From: Gloeocapsa sp. PCC 7428
GTDB lineage: Bacteria; Cyanobacteriota; Cyanobacteriia; Cyanobacteriales; Chroococcidiopsidaceae
Direction of reading: 5' to 3'
Assembly: GCF_000317555.1 (NCBI RefSeq)
Contig: NC_019745.1
Coordinates: 3,410,001-3,474,000 of the forward strand
Length of the DNA stretch: 64,000 nt
Shown here in pieces: positions 9,499 to 17,891 of the stretch (its first letter is position 1; each line of letters starts with the position of its first letter). The notes under the pieces were generated by a model. It saw only the letters and a list, made by a program, of their open reading frames with translations, made no database searches and was not told the origin of the DNA. Position numbers and translations under genes: made by a program.

Positions 9499-9801
9499 AT
9501 GCACGTTATTACTCGTTCTCGTCTTGTTGAGTTTTGGAAAAAACACCCTGATTCTCAAAAGAGTTTACTTCTTTGGTACAAAATTACAACTAATGCAAGT
9601 TGGCAGAATTTTGTAGAGTTACCTGAAGTTTTTCCCTCGGCTGACCAAGTTGGAAAATTGATCGTTTTTAATATTGGTGGTAACAAGTATCGACTAATTG
9701 CTTTTATTGATTACACATACCAAAAAGTGTTTATTCGCTATGTTCTTACTCACTCTGAGTACGATCAAGATGATTGGAAAAAAGATAACTGGTATAGGTA
9801 G
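9499..9801 (+). CDS. higB: HigB-family mRNA interferase toxin
   Basis: Protein of 100 residues matching the HigB toxin family (RelE-like fold): basic N-terminus ITRSRLVEFWKKHPDSQ, the central FNIGGNKYRLIAFIDY strand pair and the C-terminal FIRYVLTHSEYDQDDW. These toxins cleave mRNA on the ribosome. The antitoxin gene follows after 23 bp, giving the toxin-first order typical of hig loci. A palindrome at 9444-9457 is the likely autoregulatory site. Confidence 0.9.
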   Translation: MHVITRSRLVEFWKKHPDSQKSLLLWYKITTNASWQNFVELPEVFPSADQVGKLIVFNIGGNKYRLIAFIDYTYQKVFIRYVLTHSEYDQDDWKKDNWYR

Positions 9802-9824
9802 GTTGTTAACGAGGTTAAGAACAT

Positions 9825-10253
9825 ATGTCTACTACTGCATCTGATAATTATATTGAACTTTTACAAAATTTCCCGCCTCGCCCAATCAAATCAGAGGCAG
9901 ATCGACAAGTCGTTCAAGAAGTCATTGATAATCTACTTGATAACGAAATAACGCCAGAAAAACAAGATTATCTTAATGTACTAGGAATTCTGGTTTATGA
10001 ATACGAGGAAAAATCTTTATCAATTCCAGATTTAAGTGGTCTTGAGTTACTCAAAGCATTGATTGATGAATTTGATCTTAAACAAAAAGATCTTATTCCT
10101 ATTTTTAAAACTGAATCTATTGTATCTGAAATACTTAATGGAAAACGTAGCTTTACTGTAGAGCATATTGAAAAATTAGCTGATTTCTTTCACGTTTCTC
10201 CCGCTGTTTTCTTTCCTCAATCATCAATAATAGCACCACGTTCTAGCAAGTAA
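9825..10253 (+). CDS. higA: HigA-family antitoxin with helix-turn-helix
   Basis: Protein of 142 residues. The N-terminal part (about 1-85) is the helical region seen in HigA-like COG5499 proteins. The C-terminal part (about 90-130) is a Cro/C1-type helix-turn-helix (LIPIFKTESIVSEILNGKRS, then IEKLADFFHVSPAVFFP). It should neutralise HigB and repress the operon. Its last 37 bp overlap the 3' end of the convergent pentapeptide gene. Confidence 0.9.
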   Translation: MSTTASDNYIELLQNFPPRPIKSEADRQVVQEVIDNLLDNEITPEKQDYLNVLGILVYEYEEKSLSIPDLSGLELLKALIDEFDLKQKDLIPIFKTESIVSEILNGKRSFTVEHIEKLADFFHVSPAVFFPQSSIIAPRSSK

Positions 10254-11206
10254 CGTTTCATCTCAGCAGAAAGTCCCTTTACTCCTTGTATTTGAGTGTT
10301 TTCTACTTTCACGTTATTAAGTTCCCCGTGAGTTAAATCTGCGTTACTTAAGTTTGCATAACTCAAATCTGCACTACTCAAATCAGCTTGTTGCAGTAGC
10401 GCCCCCGTGAGATTAGCACCACGAAGGTTTGCATTTTGCAGATATGCACTACACAAGTTAGCACTCGTTAGTATTGCCCCATAGAGGTTAGCACGAGGCA
10501 TTAAACAGCGTAAATCGGCATTTTGCAAATCAGCACCTTGCAAGTTGGCATCGCGGAGATTTGCATTGCTAAGATTAGCACCGGCTAAACAAGCATTAGA
10601 TAAGTTAGCACGACTTAAATCAGCAAGTTTGAGGTCCGCATTGTTGAGAATTGCGTGCGCTAAATTAGCAGAATTGAGATTGGCGTAACTGAGATTGCAA
10701 CGACTCAACTTGGCACCTTGCAGATTTGCTGCTTTGAGATTTGTATTGCTCAGATTAGCACCATGTAAGTTGGCTCCAGCAAAATCTTCAATTGGGTTTA
10801 AACCAAGCAATGTGGCAACTTTTGTAAAATTATCAGCGGTGGAGGAAGTTAAAATTTCTTGTGCTAAAGCTAACTGCTGCTGGTGATATTCACTCGCTTT
10901 TGTTGCATTATCAAGGGCTAAGTAAGCGTTTCTTAAGTTTAATAATGCATTAACTTGACCTTTGCGATCGCCTATTCGCTGCGCTAAAACTAAATGTTGC
11001 TCAAAACACCTGATCGCATCGGGTAAATTTCCTAAAGCTTGATACGCTGCACCCAAGTTTCCTAACGCTGCGCCTTCGCGTTGCAGATCTTGATCTGTGC
11101 GATACAAATTTAATGCTTGTTGCCAAGATTGTAAGGCTTCCGCAAACGCGTTTGTTTGATATTGGATAATTCCTTGTTTGAGTAGTTGATTGGCAGCATT
11201 AGTCAT
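10217..11206 (-). CDS. TPR plus pentapeptide-repeat protein
   Basis: Protein of 329 residues. Residues about 1-115 form three tetratricopeptide repeats (for example GAALGNLGAAYQALGNLPDA). Residues about 140-310 form some 30 consecutive pentapeptide units of the A(D/N)LXX kind, which fold into a right-handed quadrilateral beta-helix. Such proteins are abundant in cyanobacteria and mostly of unknown function. The 3' end overlaps that of higA tail-to-tail. Confidence 0.9.
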   Translation of the reverse strand: MTNAANQLLKQGIIQYQTNAFAEALQSWQQALNLYRTDQDLQREGAALGNLGAAYQALGNLPDAIRCFEQHLVLAQRIGDRKGQVNALLNLRNAYLALDNATKASEYHQQQLALAQEILTSSTADNFTKVATLLGLNPIEDFAGANLHGANLSNTNLKAANLQGAKLSRCNLSYANLNSANLAHAILNNADLKLADLSRANLSNACLAGANLSNANLRDANLQGADLQNADLRCLMPRANLYGAILTSANLCSAYLQNANLRGANLTGALLQQADLSSADLSYANLSNADLTHGELNNVKVENTQIQGVKGLSAEMKRYLLERGAIIDD

Positions 11207-11223
11207 AAGTTACTAATTTGTTG

Positions 11224-11952
11224 TTAATATTCGCAGTTAGCCATTGCTGCTTGACGTGTTGCGGCAATGAAAGCTTGGAAAATACGATGTTGTAAAGGAT
11301 CGACACTACTGGAAAGTTCAGGATGCCATTGTACTGCGATCGCCCAGGGGTGATACTTGTGTTCGAGGGCTTCGATGACTCCATCCGCCGCCCATCCGGT
11401 AATGCGCCATTCTGAAGATACAGTACGTACAGCTTGATGATGCCAGGAGACGACATCGACTGCGGTTGTACCGATGATTTGGGCAAGACGACTATCAGCA
11501 ACCAGATCCACACCGTGTTGAATTGATAATAATTCTTCAGCGCGATGCGTCACGACTTCACCATATTCATCAGGAAGATGGGGAATCAACGTTCCTCCGG
11601 TGGCAACTGCAAGCACTTCTAAACCGCGACAAATACCGAGTATGGGAAGATCAGAGGCTAGGGCGGCTTGGGCTAGGGCAATTTCGGCGCGATCACGTTC
11701 CAAGTCAACATTATAAATTGTCGGATGCATGACACCGTTGTAAATAGCAGGATCAATATCTCCGCCACCGGAGAAGATCAAACCATCAATTCTTTGCAAG
11801 ATAATATCACTTGCTACTGGTTCACTTGGAGGAATCAATACTGCTACGCCACCAGCGGCTTTGACGGCTGCTGCATACGAACTAGGTAAGCAATAACTAC
11901 TCGTTTGAGCGTGTCCTGAGGTTGTGATTCCAATAATCGGAGGCTGTATCAT
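11224..11952 (-). CDS. Class I glutamine amidotransferase-like / gamma-glutamyl hydrolase (peptidase C26)
   Basis: Protein of 242 residues with the C26 triad: nucleophile C108 in LGICRGLEV, and H210 and E212 in VQWHPE. The family includes PuuD, which hydrolyses gamma-glutamyl-GABA. It starts 9 bp after the glutamine-synthetase-like gene on the same strand, so the pair is an operon in which a gamma-glutamyl amide would be made and then cut. That pairing mirrors PuuA/PuuD of the putrescine pathway, but no PuuB or PuuC homologue is adjacent. Substrate is inference. Confidence 0.88.
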   Translation of the reverse strand: MIQPPIIGITTSGHAQTSSYCLPSSYAAAVKAAGGVAVLIPPSEPVASDIILQRIDGLIFSGGGDIDPAIYNGVMHPTIYNVDLERDRAEIALAQAALASDLPILGICRGLEVLAVATGGTLIPHLPDEYGEVVTHRAEELLSIQHGVDLVADSRLAQIIGTTAVDVVSWHHQAVRTVSSEWRITGWAADGVIEALEHKYHPWAIAVQWHPELSSSVDPLQHRIFQAFIAATRQAAMANCEY

Positions 11953-11961
11953 TTCCCAAGT

Positions 11962-13326
11962 TTAGCAGTTAACATACTGCTCAACCTCCCAGCTTGTCAC
12001 TTGCGCGTTGTAACTATTCCACTCGTGATATTTAAAATCGAGGAAAGTTTTTGCGGCTTGTTCTCCTAAAGTTTGCATCAATAGAGAATCTTTTTCTAAG
12101 CATTGTAGTGCTTCGAGTAAGCTTGTTGGCAGAGTTGGTAAATCAGAAAATTCTAAACCTCGCACAAACATATTTTCATCCAAGCGTTTTCCTGCTGTGA
12201 GATGTTTTGCCATGCCTTCCATCCCTGCTGCTAAGATGCCTGCTAAGGCAAGATAAAGATTTGCTGCACCATCGACAAGACGACATTCAAAGCGCCCACC
12301 TTCGGGAATGCGGATCATATGCGTGCGATTGTTTCCACCATAAGAGATATAACGGGGACTCCAGGTGCTACCGGATGCGGTTGTTGTTGCCCCAATCCGG
12401 CGGTATGAGTTAATCGTTGGGCTACAGAGTGCCGCTAATCCACGACCATGCGCTAGAACACCAGCAAGAAATTCATACGCTATATTTGATAATCCCATTT
12501 CTTCAGTGGCGTCGGCAAAGATATTTTGACCGTCATTCCACAAACTCATATGGATGTGTGCGCCGTTTCCAGTGAGTTGGCTGAAGGGTTTGGGCATGAA
12601 TGTGGCGGTTAAGCCCTGTTGTTCTGCTAGAGTTTTCACCATGTACTTGAAAAAGACATGGCGATCGCACGTCGTCAATGCATCACTATACGTCCAGTTA
12701 ATCTCAAATTGACCGTTTGCATCTTCATGATCGCACTGATACGGTTCCCAGCCTAATTCTTCCATGTATCCCACGAGTGTGGAAATTAATTTAAATTGCC
12801 GCATCAAGTTCAACTGATCGTAGCAAGGTCGTACGGCAGTGTCTTGAGTATCCGCAATTTTGTAACCTTGTTCGCTTTTTTTAAGCAAGAAAAATTCAGC
12901 TTCGACTCCGGTTTTGTAGCTGTAACCCAAATTTTCGCACTGTTGCAGCACTTGCTTAAAAATGACGCGCGGCGATGCGGCAAATGGTTCGCCATCTAAG
13001 TACACATCACTTGCTAGCCAACCAACATTCGGTTGCCACGGTAGCACAATCAGCGAATTGGGATCGGGTACAGCCGCAATATCATGCGCGTCAGGTCCTA
13101 AACCTAGATTACTTGCAAACGGCGCGAAGCAAGCTCCATCGTTTTCTACTGCTGTAATTTTCGCGGCAGGAACGAGTTTAGCACGGGTTCCCCCTAACAG
13201 ATCGGTGTAAGATACAAGAAAAAAATCGAGTTGTAATTCTTTGGCTAACTCGGCTAGGGCTTTTCCTCGGATCAAGGTTGTCGTCACTGCCGTTACTCCC
13301 AATTGCTCTGTCTCCGAGTAAACCAA
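11962..13326 (-). CDS. glnT: Type III glutamine synthetase-like protein (GlnT / gamma-glutamylamine ligase family)
   Basis: Protein of 454 residues with glutamine synthetase architecture: beta-grasp start (FFLVSYTDLLGGTRAKLVPA) and catalytic domain with EAEFFLL, NGAHIHMSLW and the arginine-rich RYISYGGNNRTHMIRIPEGGRFECR. Length and motifs fit the GlnT group, which contains gamma-glutamylmethylamide synthetases as well as enzymes of unclear amine specificity. The listed start is a TTG; there is no early ATG, and a GTG 13 codons further in is an alternative. It is followed after 9 bp by a C26 hydrolase. A GTA-N8-TAC site lies just upstream. Acts in amine or ammonium assimilation; the amine substrate is not deducible. 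Confidence 0.82.
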   Translation of the reverse strand: MVYSETEQLGVTAVTTTLIRGKALAELAKELQLDFFLVSYTDLLGGTRAKLVPAAKITAVENDGACFAPFASNLGLGPDAHDIAAVPDPNSLIVLPWQPNVGWLASDVYLDGEPFAASPRVIFKQVLQQCENLGYSYKTGVEAEFFLLKKSEQGYKIADTQDTAVRPCYDQLNLMRQFKLISTLVGYMEELGWEPYQCDHEDANGQFEINWTYSDALTTCDRHVFFKYMVKTLAEQQGLTATFMPKPFSQLTGNGAHIHMSLWNDGQNIFADATEEMGLSNIAYEFLAGVLAHGRGLAALCSPTINSYRRIGATTTASGSTWSPRYISYGGNNRTHMIRIPEGGRFECRLVDGAANLYLALAGILAAGMEGMAKHLTAGKRLDENMFVRGLEFSDLPTLPTSLLEALQCLEKDSLLMQTLGEQAAKTFLDFKYHEWNSYNAQVTSWEVEQYVNC

Positions 13327-13327
13327 A

Positions 13328-13358
13328 CTTGTTATGACAGATTTGTAGCTGTTGATAC
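13328..13358. promoter_or_regulatory. Candidate NtcA-type site and GntR-like half-palindrome upstream of glnT
   Basis: GTAGCTGTTGATAC (13345-13358) fits the NtcA consensus GTA-N8-TAC. CTTGTTATGACAGA (13328-13341) matches 11 of 14 bases of the palindrome CTTGTTATAACAAG found near the glx/FAD genes. The sites lie very close to the assumed TTG start, so either the true start is further in or the sites repress. Both motifs are short enough to occur by chance. Confidence 0.35.
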
Positions 13359-13465
13359 TGTATTAGTTGAAGGTTTTTATGAAGGGAAGCAGGGGTGTAG
13401 GGGAGAATAAATAATTACGAATTGGTATAAGTCACTTAAGCTAGAAGATAAATAACGATGAGCTA

Positions 13466-14224
13466 ATGGCGTACTATGAATTTGTGCCTGCGATCGCACT
13501 TGCAGATGACATTGATGCCTTTTGGTACTTTCCCCAAAAAGAAATTCCCCATTGCCATCGCGTGTTACCGGACGGATGCATAGATCTGATTTTCCGCTTT
13601 CAGCGTTCAAGCTGGGGAGGTGGAATAACGAACCCACTTCTAACAGTTTATGGTCCCACAGACCGCTTTAAATTAGTCAATATTGAACCTTGTACCACTT
13701 TTATCGGAGTTCGCTTCAAGCCAGGTATAGCAGCTAGCTATTTAGGATTAAGCGCTGTGTCATTGTTTCAGCAAGAGGTTATGGCACAAGAGTGTTCTGC
13801 GCGGTTTGTCAATATGTTTGATAGACTTTGCGAGTGTACTTCGGTTAAGCAGGCTTTGAGTATTTTCCAAAATGCAGTCTTGAAGCTAAAAATGACGACT
13901 GTTGATGATGTTCCTAGGCGTGTTCGCGAAGCTGTAAAACTCCTTTGTGCCAATGAACGACAAATGCAGATATCTGATGTAGCATCTGTAATTGGTGTGA
14001 GTGAGAGAACACTGCGACGCGACATAGTTGCATCAGTAGGATTATCACCCAAAATGTTGGCACAGATACTGCGATTTCAAAGCGCGATCGCGCTGTTACG
14101 TTCCAAAAAGCAACTGAGTTTGTGCAACATTGCACTACAGAATGGTTATGCGGATCAATCACATATGACACGTGAATTTCAGGCTTTTTCTGGTTTGTCA
14201 CCAACTGCTTTTATTCAGCAATAA
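13466..14224 (+). CDS. AraC-family transcriptional regulator
   Basis: Protein of 252 residues. The N-terminal domain (about 5-125; FWYFPQKEIPHCHRVLPDGCIDLIFRF split by other residues) resembles the DUF6597/AraC sensor type. The C-terminal 100 residues hold two helix-turn-helices (ISDVASVIGVSERTLRRDI; LCNIALQNGYADQSHMTREF). It is followed after a dispersed repeat by a VOC-family gene, which may be its target. Confidence 0.9.
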   Translation: MAYYEFVPAIALADDIDAFWYFPQKEIPHCHRVLPDGCIDLIFRFQRSSWGGGITNPLLTVYGPTDRFKLVNIEPCTTFIGVRFKPGIAASYLGLSAVSLFQQEVMAQECSARFVNMFDRLCECTSVKQALSIFQNAVLKLKMTTVDDVPRRVREAVKLLCANERQMQISDVASVIGVSERTLRRDIVASVGLSPKMLAQILRFQSAIALLRSKKQLSLCNIALQNGYADQSHMTREFQAFSGLSPTAFIQQ

Positions 14225-14277
14225 ATATTTTCGGTGTCCGATTTCTTCAAGACAGTTTCACTGTTGCTGAAGCAATA

Positions 14278-14345
14278 TATGAATCGTTAAGCAACTTGAC
14301 TCGTATCAACCCCCTAAATTCCCCATACATGGGGGACTTTGAAAG
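14278..14345 (+). repeat. Dispersed repeat, copy A
   Basis: About 68 bp reading GAATCGTTAAGCAAC, then CCCCCTAAATTCCCC, then GGGGGACTTTGAAAG. A clearly related copy in the opposite orientation lies at 41223-41291. It occupies the gap between the AraC and VOC genes. Confidence 0.75.
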
Positions 14346-14363
14346 GTAAGGAATTTAACTGTA

Positions 14364-14750
14364 ATGAAGTTTGGATATACAATTTTTTATGTGCCAGATG
14401 TATCTGCTGCTGTTAGTTTTTATGAGCAGGCTTTTGGATTATCGCGCCGTTTTGTGCATGAGAGTTCGCAGTATGCAGAGATGGAAACTGGTTCGACAAT
14501 ACTTGCCTTTGCTTCAGAAGAGATGGCTAAAAGCAATGGTTTAACGATAACTCCTCACCGTTTAGAGAATAACGCGGCTGCTGTGGAAGTGGCATTTATC
14601 ACTGAGACAATTGAGGAAGCTTTTAACCAAGCAATCAAAGCTGGTGCAGTAGCAGTTAAGCCAATAGAAGTGAAGCCTTGGGGACAAACCGTAGGCTATG
14701 TGCGTGACTTGAATGGAGTTGTTGTCGAGTTGTGTACGCCAGTTTTGTGA
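14364..14750 (+). CDS. VOC family protein (glyoxalase/bleomycin-resistance fold)
   Basis: Protein of 128 residues made of two beta-alpha-beta-beta-beta modules: FGYTIFYVPDVSAAVSFYEQ at the start and VGYVRDLNGVVVELCTP at the end, with candidate metal ligands including the C-terminal Glu. VOC proteins include lyases, dioxygenases and resistance proteins; the reaction cannot be chosen from sequence. It sits behind an AraC regulator. Confidence 0.88.
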   Translation: MKFGYTIFYVPDVSAAVSFYEQAFGLSRRFVHESSQYAEMETGSTILAFASEEMAKSNGLTITPHRLENNAAAVEVAFITETIEEAFNQAIKAGAVAVKPIEVKPWGQTVGYVRDLNGVVVELCTPVL

Positions 14751-14800
14751 TGATATCAAACTCTAGTTCACAACTTTGCCAGAATTGGTGTTGCCAATGC

Positions 14801-14932
14801 ATCTTTGCAGTAATCAGCAAAAAAAGAGTGCGATCGCTCGATAATACTCTTACCGAATTAATTCAAGAAAATAAGCTAGCTAAAATTTGGCAGCGCTGGA
14901 TTCCTAAAAAAGAATTTCCCATACAATTTTGA
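14801..14932 (+). pseudogene. Remnant of a family-3 extracellular solute-binding protein (3' end only)
   Basis: About 40 codons ending with TGA read FAVISKKRVRSLDNTLTELI, continuing to LAKIWQRWIPKKEFPI. This is the typical C-terminal helix and WxP-K-FP tail of amino-acid-type periplasmic binding proteins. Nothing of the remaining roughly 200 residues is present upstream, where the VOC gene ends. A degraded leftover, not a functional gene. Confidence 0.55.
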
Positions 14933-14967
14933 GTAGATACCAATGCAAAGCAAAGAGGGCGATCGCG

Positions 14968-15513
14968 ATGAATCGTACCGCAAATCAACTTAGCCTCCAA
15001 GAGTTTCTGTCTCTACCAGACAGCGATCGCTACGAGTTGGTGGAGGGACAGCTTAAACCCAAAATGTCACCCAAATACAAACATTCGACGTTGCAACTAC
15101 AGCTATTAATAGCATTAAACCAATGGTGCGAGCAACAAAAATACGGTCGGGTTCGTCCTGAATGGGGTGTAATTTTACAACGACAGCAAAAAGATTGGGT
15201 TCCGGTTCCTGATCTGATTTATGTGTCCTACGAACGGCTACCCCAAGCGTGGAATGAAGATGAACCTTGTCCAATTGTACCAGAGTTAGTTATCGAAATT
15301 ATCTCTCCTGGTCAAACCTTTGGGGAAATGACTGAGAAAGCAACCGACTATTTACTTGCTGGTGTAGACCAAGTTTGGGTGGTAGATACCAAAGCGCGAT
15401 CTGTTACAGTTTTTGAGCGTGATTCTTTACCGCAAACGATTCGGAGTCATAGCTCAATTAGCGTACTACCAGGTTTTGTCTTAAATGTTGCTGATTTGTT
15501 TGATATAGTTTGA
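14968..15513 (+). CDS. Uma2 family (DUF820) putative restriction-endonuclease-fold protein
   Basis: Protein of 181 residues from the ATG at 14968, preferred over an upstream start because AGAGGG lies 8 bp before it. Uma2 signatures: the start LSLQEFLSLPDSDRYELVEG, VPVPDLIYVSYERLP, PELVIEIISPGQTF and the end VWVVDTKARSVTVF. The PD...ExK-like core (PDL...VIEI...) is visible. These proteins are very numerous in cyanobacteria and of unknown role, often linked to mobile DNA. Confidence 0.88.
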   Translation: MNRTANQLSLQEFLSLPDSDRYELVEGQLKPKMSPKYKHSTLQLQLLIALNQWCEQQKYGRVRPEWGVILQRQQKDWVPVPDLIYVSYERLPQAWNEDEPCPIVPELVIEIISPGQTFGEMTEKATDYLLAGVDQVWVVDTKARSVTVFERDSLPQTIRSHSSISVLPGFVLNVADLFDIV

Positions 15514-15657
15514 GGAGAGTCATTATCAGTGCCATCTCACATTATTCAGTAGAAATCCAAAGCAATTGAGTCTTTGTTGATACACTATTTATCTCCCCGA
15601 TAGAGCAGGATAAGCTAGATCGTGCACTGTGCTTACCTTAAGGAGAAAATAGAGCCT

Positions 15658-15786
15658 ATGAAAACGCTGGAAGAGGTCAAGCAATGGCTGAGTCAACACA
15701 AGTCGTTGTTGCAACGTTACAAAGTTCGGGAACTAGGGGTTTTCGGCTCCTAAGTAAGTGCTACGGATGACATCGTACTTATTTTC
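15658..15786 (+). pseudogene. Truncated MNT-type nucleotidyltransferase (antitoxin-like) remnant
   Basis: A good ribosome site (AAGGAG, 15640) and ATG open a 31-codon frame ending RELGVFGS-stop. That is the start of a minimal nucleotidyltransferase up to the catalytic GS motif; the expected next residue Tyr (TAC) is TAA here. In the same frame after the stop, ATDDIVLIF resembles the catalytic DxD strand, brought closer by a deletion. No intact HEPN partner is nearby. The remaining gap (15514-15657, 15787-15881) shows nothing recognisable. Confidence 0.6.
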
Positions 15787-15881
15787 TTTATTACACTAAC
15801 GCTCTATTGTCAAAGCTAGCACCGATTGTAGCCTACCTGCTCATCTTTACGTATTGTATATCCAGCCGCTTATCAGCTTTG

Positions 15882-16436
15882 TCATACAGCGACAAACTCA
15901 GCTTTTGTCAACACAAACTGCTCTAAGTCATGGTACTGCCCTTTCCAAAAACCATGCTGCTGCAATATACCTTGACGCTGAAAACCTAATTTTTGCAACA
16001 ATTTTTGAGAGGCTACATTCGCTAACATAACCTGTGCAATAACATACTCTAGCTCTATAATTTCAAATCCGTATAGTAAGATCGCACGTAAAGCTTCACT
16101 CATCATGCCTTGCTGCCAAAACTGACTAGCTAGTTCATAGCCAACCTCGGCTGCATTTGCTTCTTGATTCCATGTGAATCCACACGAACCAATCAAACGG
16201 TTGTCTTGTTTACGCGCAATTCCCCAACGAATACCACGCCCACTTTCAAATCCTTTTGCCCGTTGCTCAATGACCGCAATTGCTTCGTCAAGATGGGTAA
16301 ATGTATCAAGGTTATGAAATTGAGTAACTTGAGGATCGCAAAACACAGCAAATATTGCCTCAGCATCTTCTTGAACTGCTTGGCGAAGTAACAACCGTTT
16401 TGTTTTCAGATGGGGAAATGCGAGCATTAATAACAA
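15882..16436 (-). CDS. GNAT family N-acetyltransferase (RimJ/RimL-like)
   Basis: Protein of 184 residues. It opens with the RimJ/RimL-type KTKRLLLRQAVQEDAEAIFA and has the acetyl-CoA region (EVGYELASQFWQQGMMSEAL) and the final strand NVASQKLLQKLGFQRQG. It transfers acetyl from acetyl-CoA to an amine; the substrate could be a protein N-terminus or a small molecule. Divergent from the DUF3445 gene. Confidence 0.88.
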   Translation of the reverse strand: MLLMLAFPHLKTKRLLLRQAVQEDAEAIFAVFCDPQVTQFHNLDTFTHLDEAIAVIEQRAKGFESGRGIRWGIARKQDNRLIGSCGFTWNQEANAAEVGYELASQFWQQGMMSEALRAILLYGFEIIELEYVIAQVMLANVASQKLLQKLGFQRQGILQQHGFWKGQYHDLEQFVLTKAEFVAV

Positions 16437-16496
16437 TCGTTAGCAGCATTTATTAAACTTTAGTAGGTGGGGCTATATCAGAGGGAGAAATATCAG

Positions 16497-17387
16497 GTGA
16501 AACCTCTTTATTTACCCTTCGCAGATGGGCAATGGCGAATGGCAATGGGGCTAAAGCCTCTACAGTTGCAACAATGGATTGAGATTGACGAAGATTTTAC
16601 GGAGGAATTGAACTACAAAGATCAGCTTCTCAAAGAACAATATTCAGATGTTTGCGGGTGTCTTCCCGAAAGTCAAGCAGGACAACAGGAAGTATTAGAA
16701 CTCATATTAGAGCATTTATTGCAGTATTTCCCCAACTATTATCAGCAGCAAGGCAATTACGTCGTTAATAAAATGACTAATCAAAAGTGGAGTTTAAGTA
16801 ATTTTACCAATAATCCACTTGATTTAGCTGGACGTTTGGTACAAGAAGATTTATGTTTAATGCAACTCAAAGATAATGAATATATCTTGACAGCTGGTTC
16901 AGTTTGCTTTCCAGCACGGTGGCGCTTACGGGAAAAGTTGGGGCGTCCTTTGGTACAGATTCACGATCCAGTTCCTGGTTATGCTGAAAAGTTAGAGCAA
17001 CCTGTGAATAAGTTCTTCGATCGCCTTAAACCAGAATTTCCTGAATATCGTCTGAATTGGGGTATTGTTGACTCTCCTGAGTTGTTTCTCACACAGCCGC
17101 ATGGTTTTGAAACCTTTGGTGCAGATATTACTGCTGAAAACGCAGGAGAGAAGTTGTGGTTAAGAGTCGAGCGGCAAACTCTGCGGCGATTACCTAAGAG
17201 TGGCAGTATCTTATTTACAATTCGTACTTACGTGTATTCATTAAAGTTTGTTGTACGCGATCGCCAAATCGCATCGCAACTAGCCGCAGTCATTCAGCAA
17301 ATTCCGCCCCAAATGCAGATTTATAAAAATATTTTGCCTATTAAGAATCCACTTTTAGCTTATTTGCAGCGAGTAGCAGCTTTTTAG
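16497..17387 (+). CDS. DUF3445 family protein (heme-dependent oxidative N-demethylase alpha-subunit-like)
   Basis: Protein of 296 residues from the GTG at 16497, chosen because GAGGGA lies 10 bp upstream; a GTG 30 bp earlier lacks a ribosome site. Family marks are YLPFADGQWRMAMGLKPL at the start, LVQEDLCLM and SVCFPARWRLREKLG in the middle, and RVERQTLRRLPKSGSILFTI near residue 230. DUF3445 includes the catalytic heme-binding PAS-fold subunit of dimethylamine oxidative demethylase (HODM) in Pseudomonas. The reductase and formaldehyde-handling subunits of that complex are not adjacent, so the reaction here is uncertain. It could feed methylamine to the GlnT and Glx proteins in this window (inference). 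Confidence 0.78.
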   Translation: MKPLYLPFADGQWRMAMGLKPLQLQQWIEIDEDFTEELNYKDQLLKEQYSDVCGCLPESQAGQQEVLELILEHLLQYFPNYYQQQGNYVVNKMTNQKWSLSNFTNNPLDLAGRLVQEDLCLMQLKDNEYILTAGSVCFPARWRLREKLGRPLVQIHDPVPGYAEKLEQPVNKFFDRLKPEFPEYRLNWGIVDSPELFLTQPHGFETFGADITAENAGEKLWLRVERQTLRRLPKSGSILFTIRTYVYSLKFVVRDRQIASQLAAVIQQIPPQMQIYKNILPIKNPLLAYLQRVAAF

Positions 17388-17572
17388 GTTTTGCGAGTTC
17401 ACTCCTGAGTATGATGAGTATTGTATCAAACATAGTATTAATAAGTGATATCGCAAGCTTAGATATAGAAGTAATAAATATTACTTGATAGCTGGTAATT
17501 ATTAGCAATTAACTTTTCCCCAGCTTAAGATGCGATCGCATTTTCTGTAACACAGTTCATCAGGGCGATCTT

Positions 17573-17891
17573 ATGTTCAAGTATGTTGCTGCAACCGGAT
17601 TGTCGATCCTAACTATTGGAATCAGTAGCTCGGTACAAGCCGAGTATTACTGTTCCTTTAACGGTTGATTTTTCCACTGGCGCAGACACGGATATCGGCG
17701 ATAGTGTGACTCCTTATATTGGTGGTGGTGTTGTTATTACAACAGGAGACAATGGACAAGTTGCTCCGATGGCAACTGTAGGTTTAGATATACCGATCGC
17801 GGATGCAGTAGGTGCAAGTATCAGTGTTGATGCTGGTTTTCTGGATACAACACAAGTGGGTGCTTCTGTGGGAGTCAGCTACTCTTTCTAA
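17573..17891 (+). pseudogene. Frameshifted small outer-membrane beta-barrel-like protein
   Basis: An ATG at 17573 encodes a clean signal peptide (FKYVAATGLSILTIGI, then SSSVQAEYYC) that stops after 31 codons. The overlapping +1 frame from about 17640 continues with VDFSTGADTD, GGGVVITTGDNGQ and ends GASVGVSYSF, a typical final beta-strand with terminal Phe of outer-membrane barrels. Together they look like the two ends of a longer barrel gene joined by an internal deletion and frameshift. A sequencing error is an alternative, but the protein would still be very short. Confidence 0.6.
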
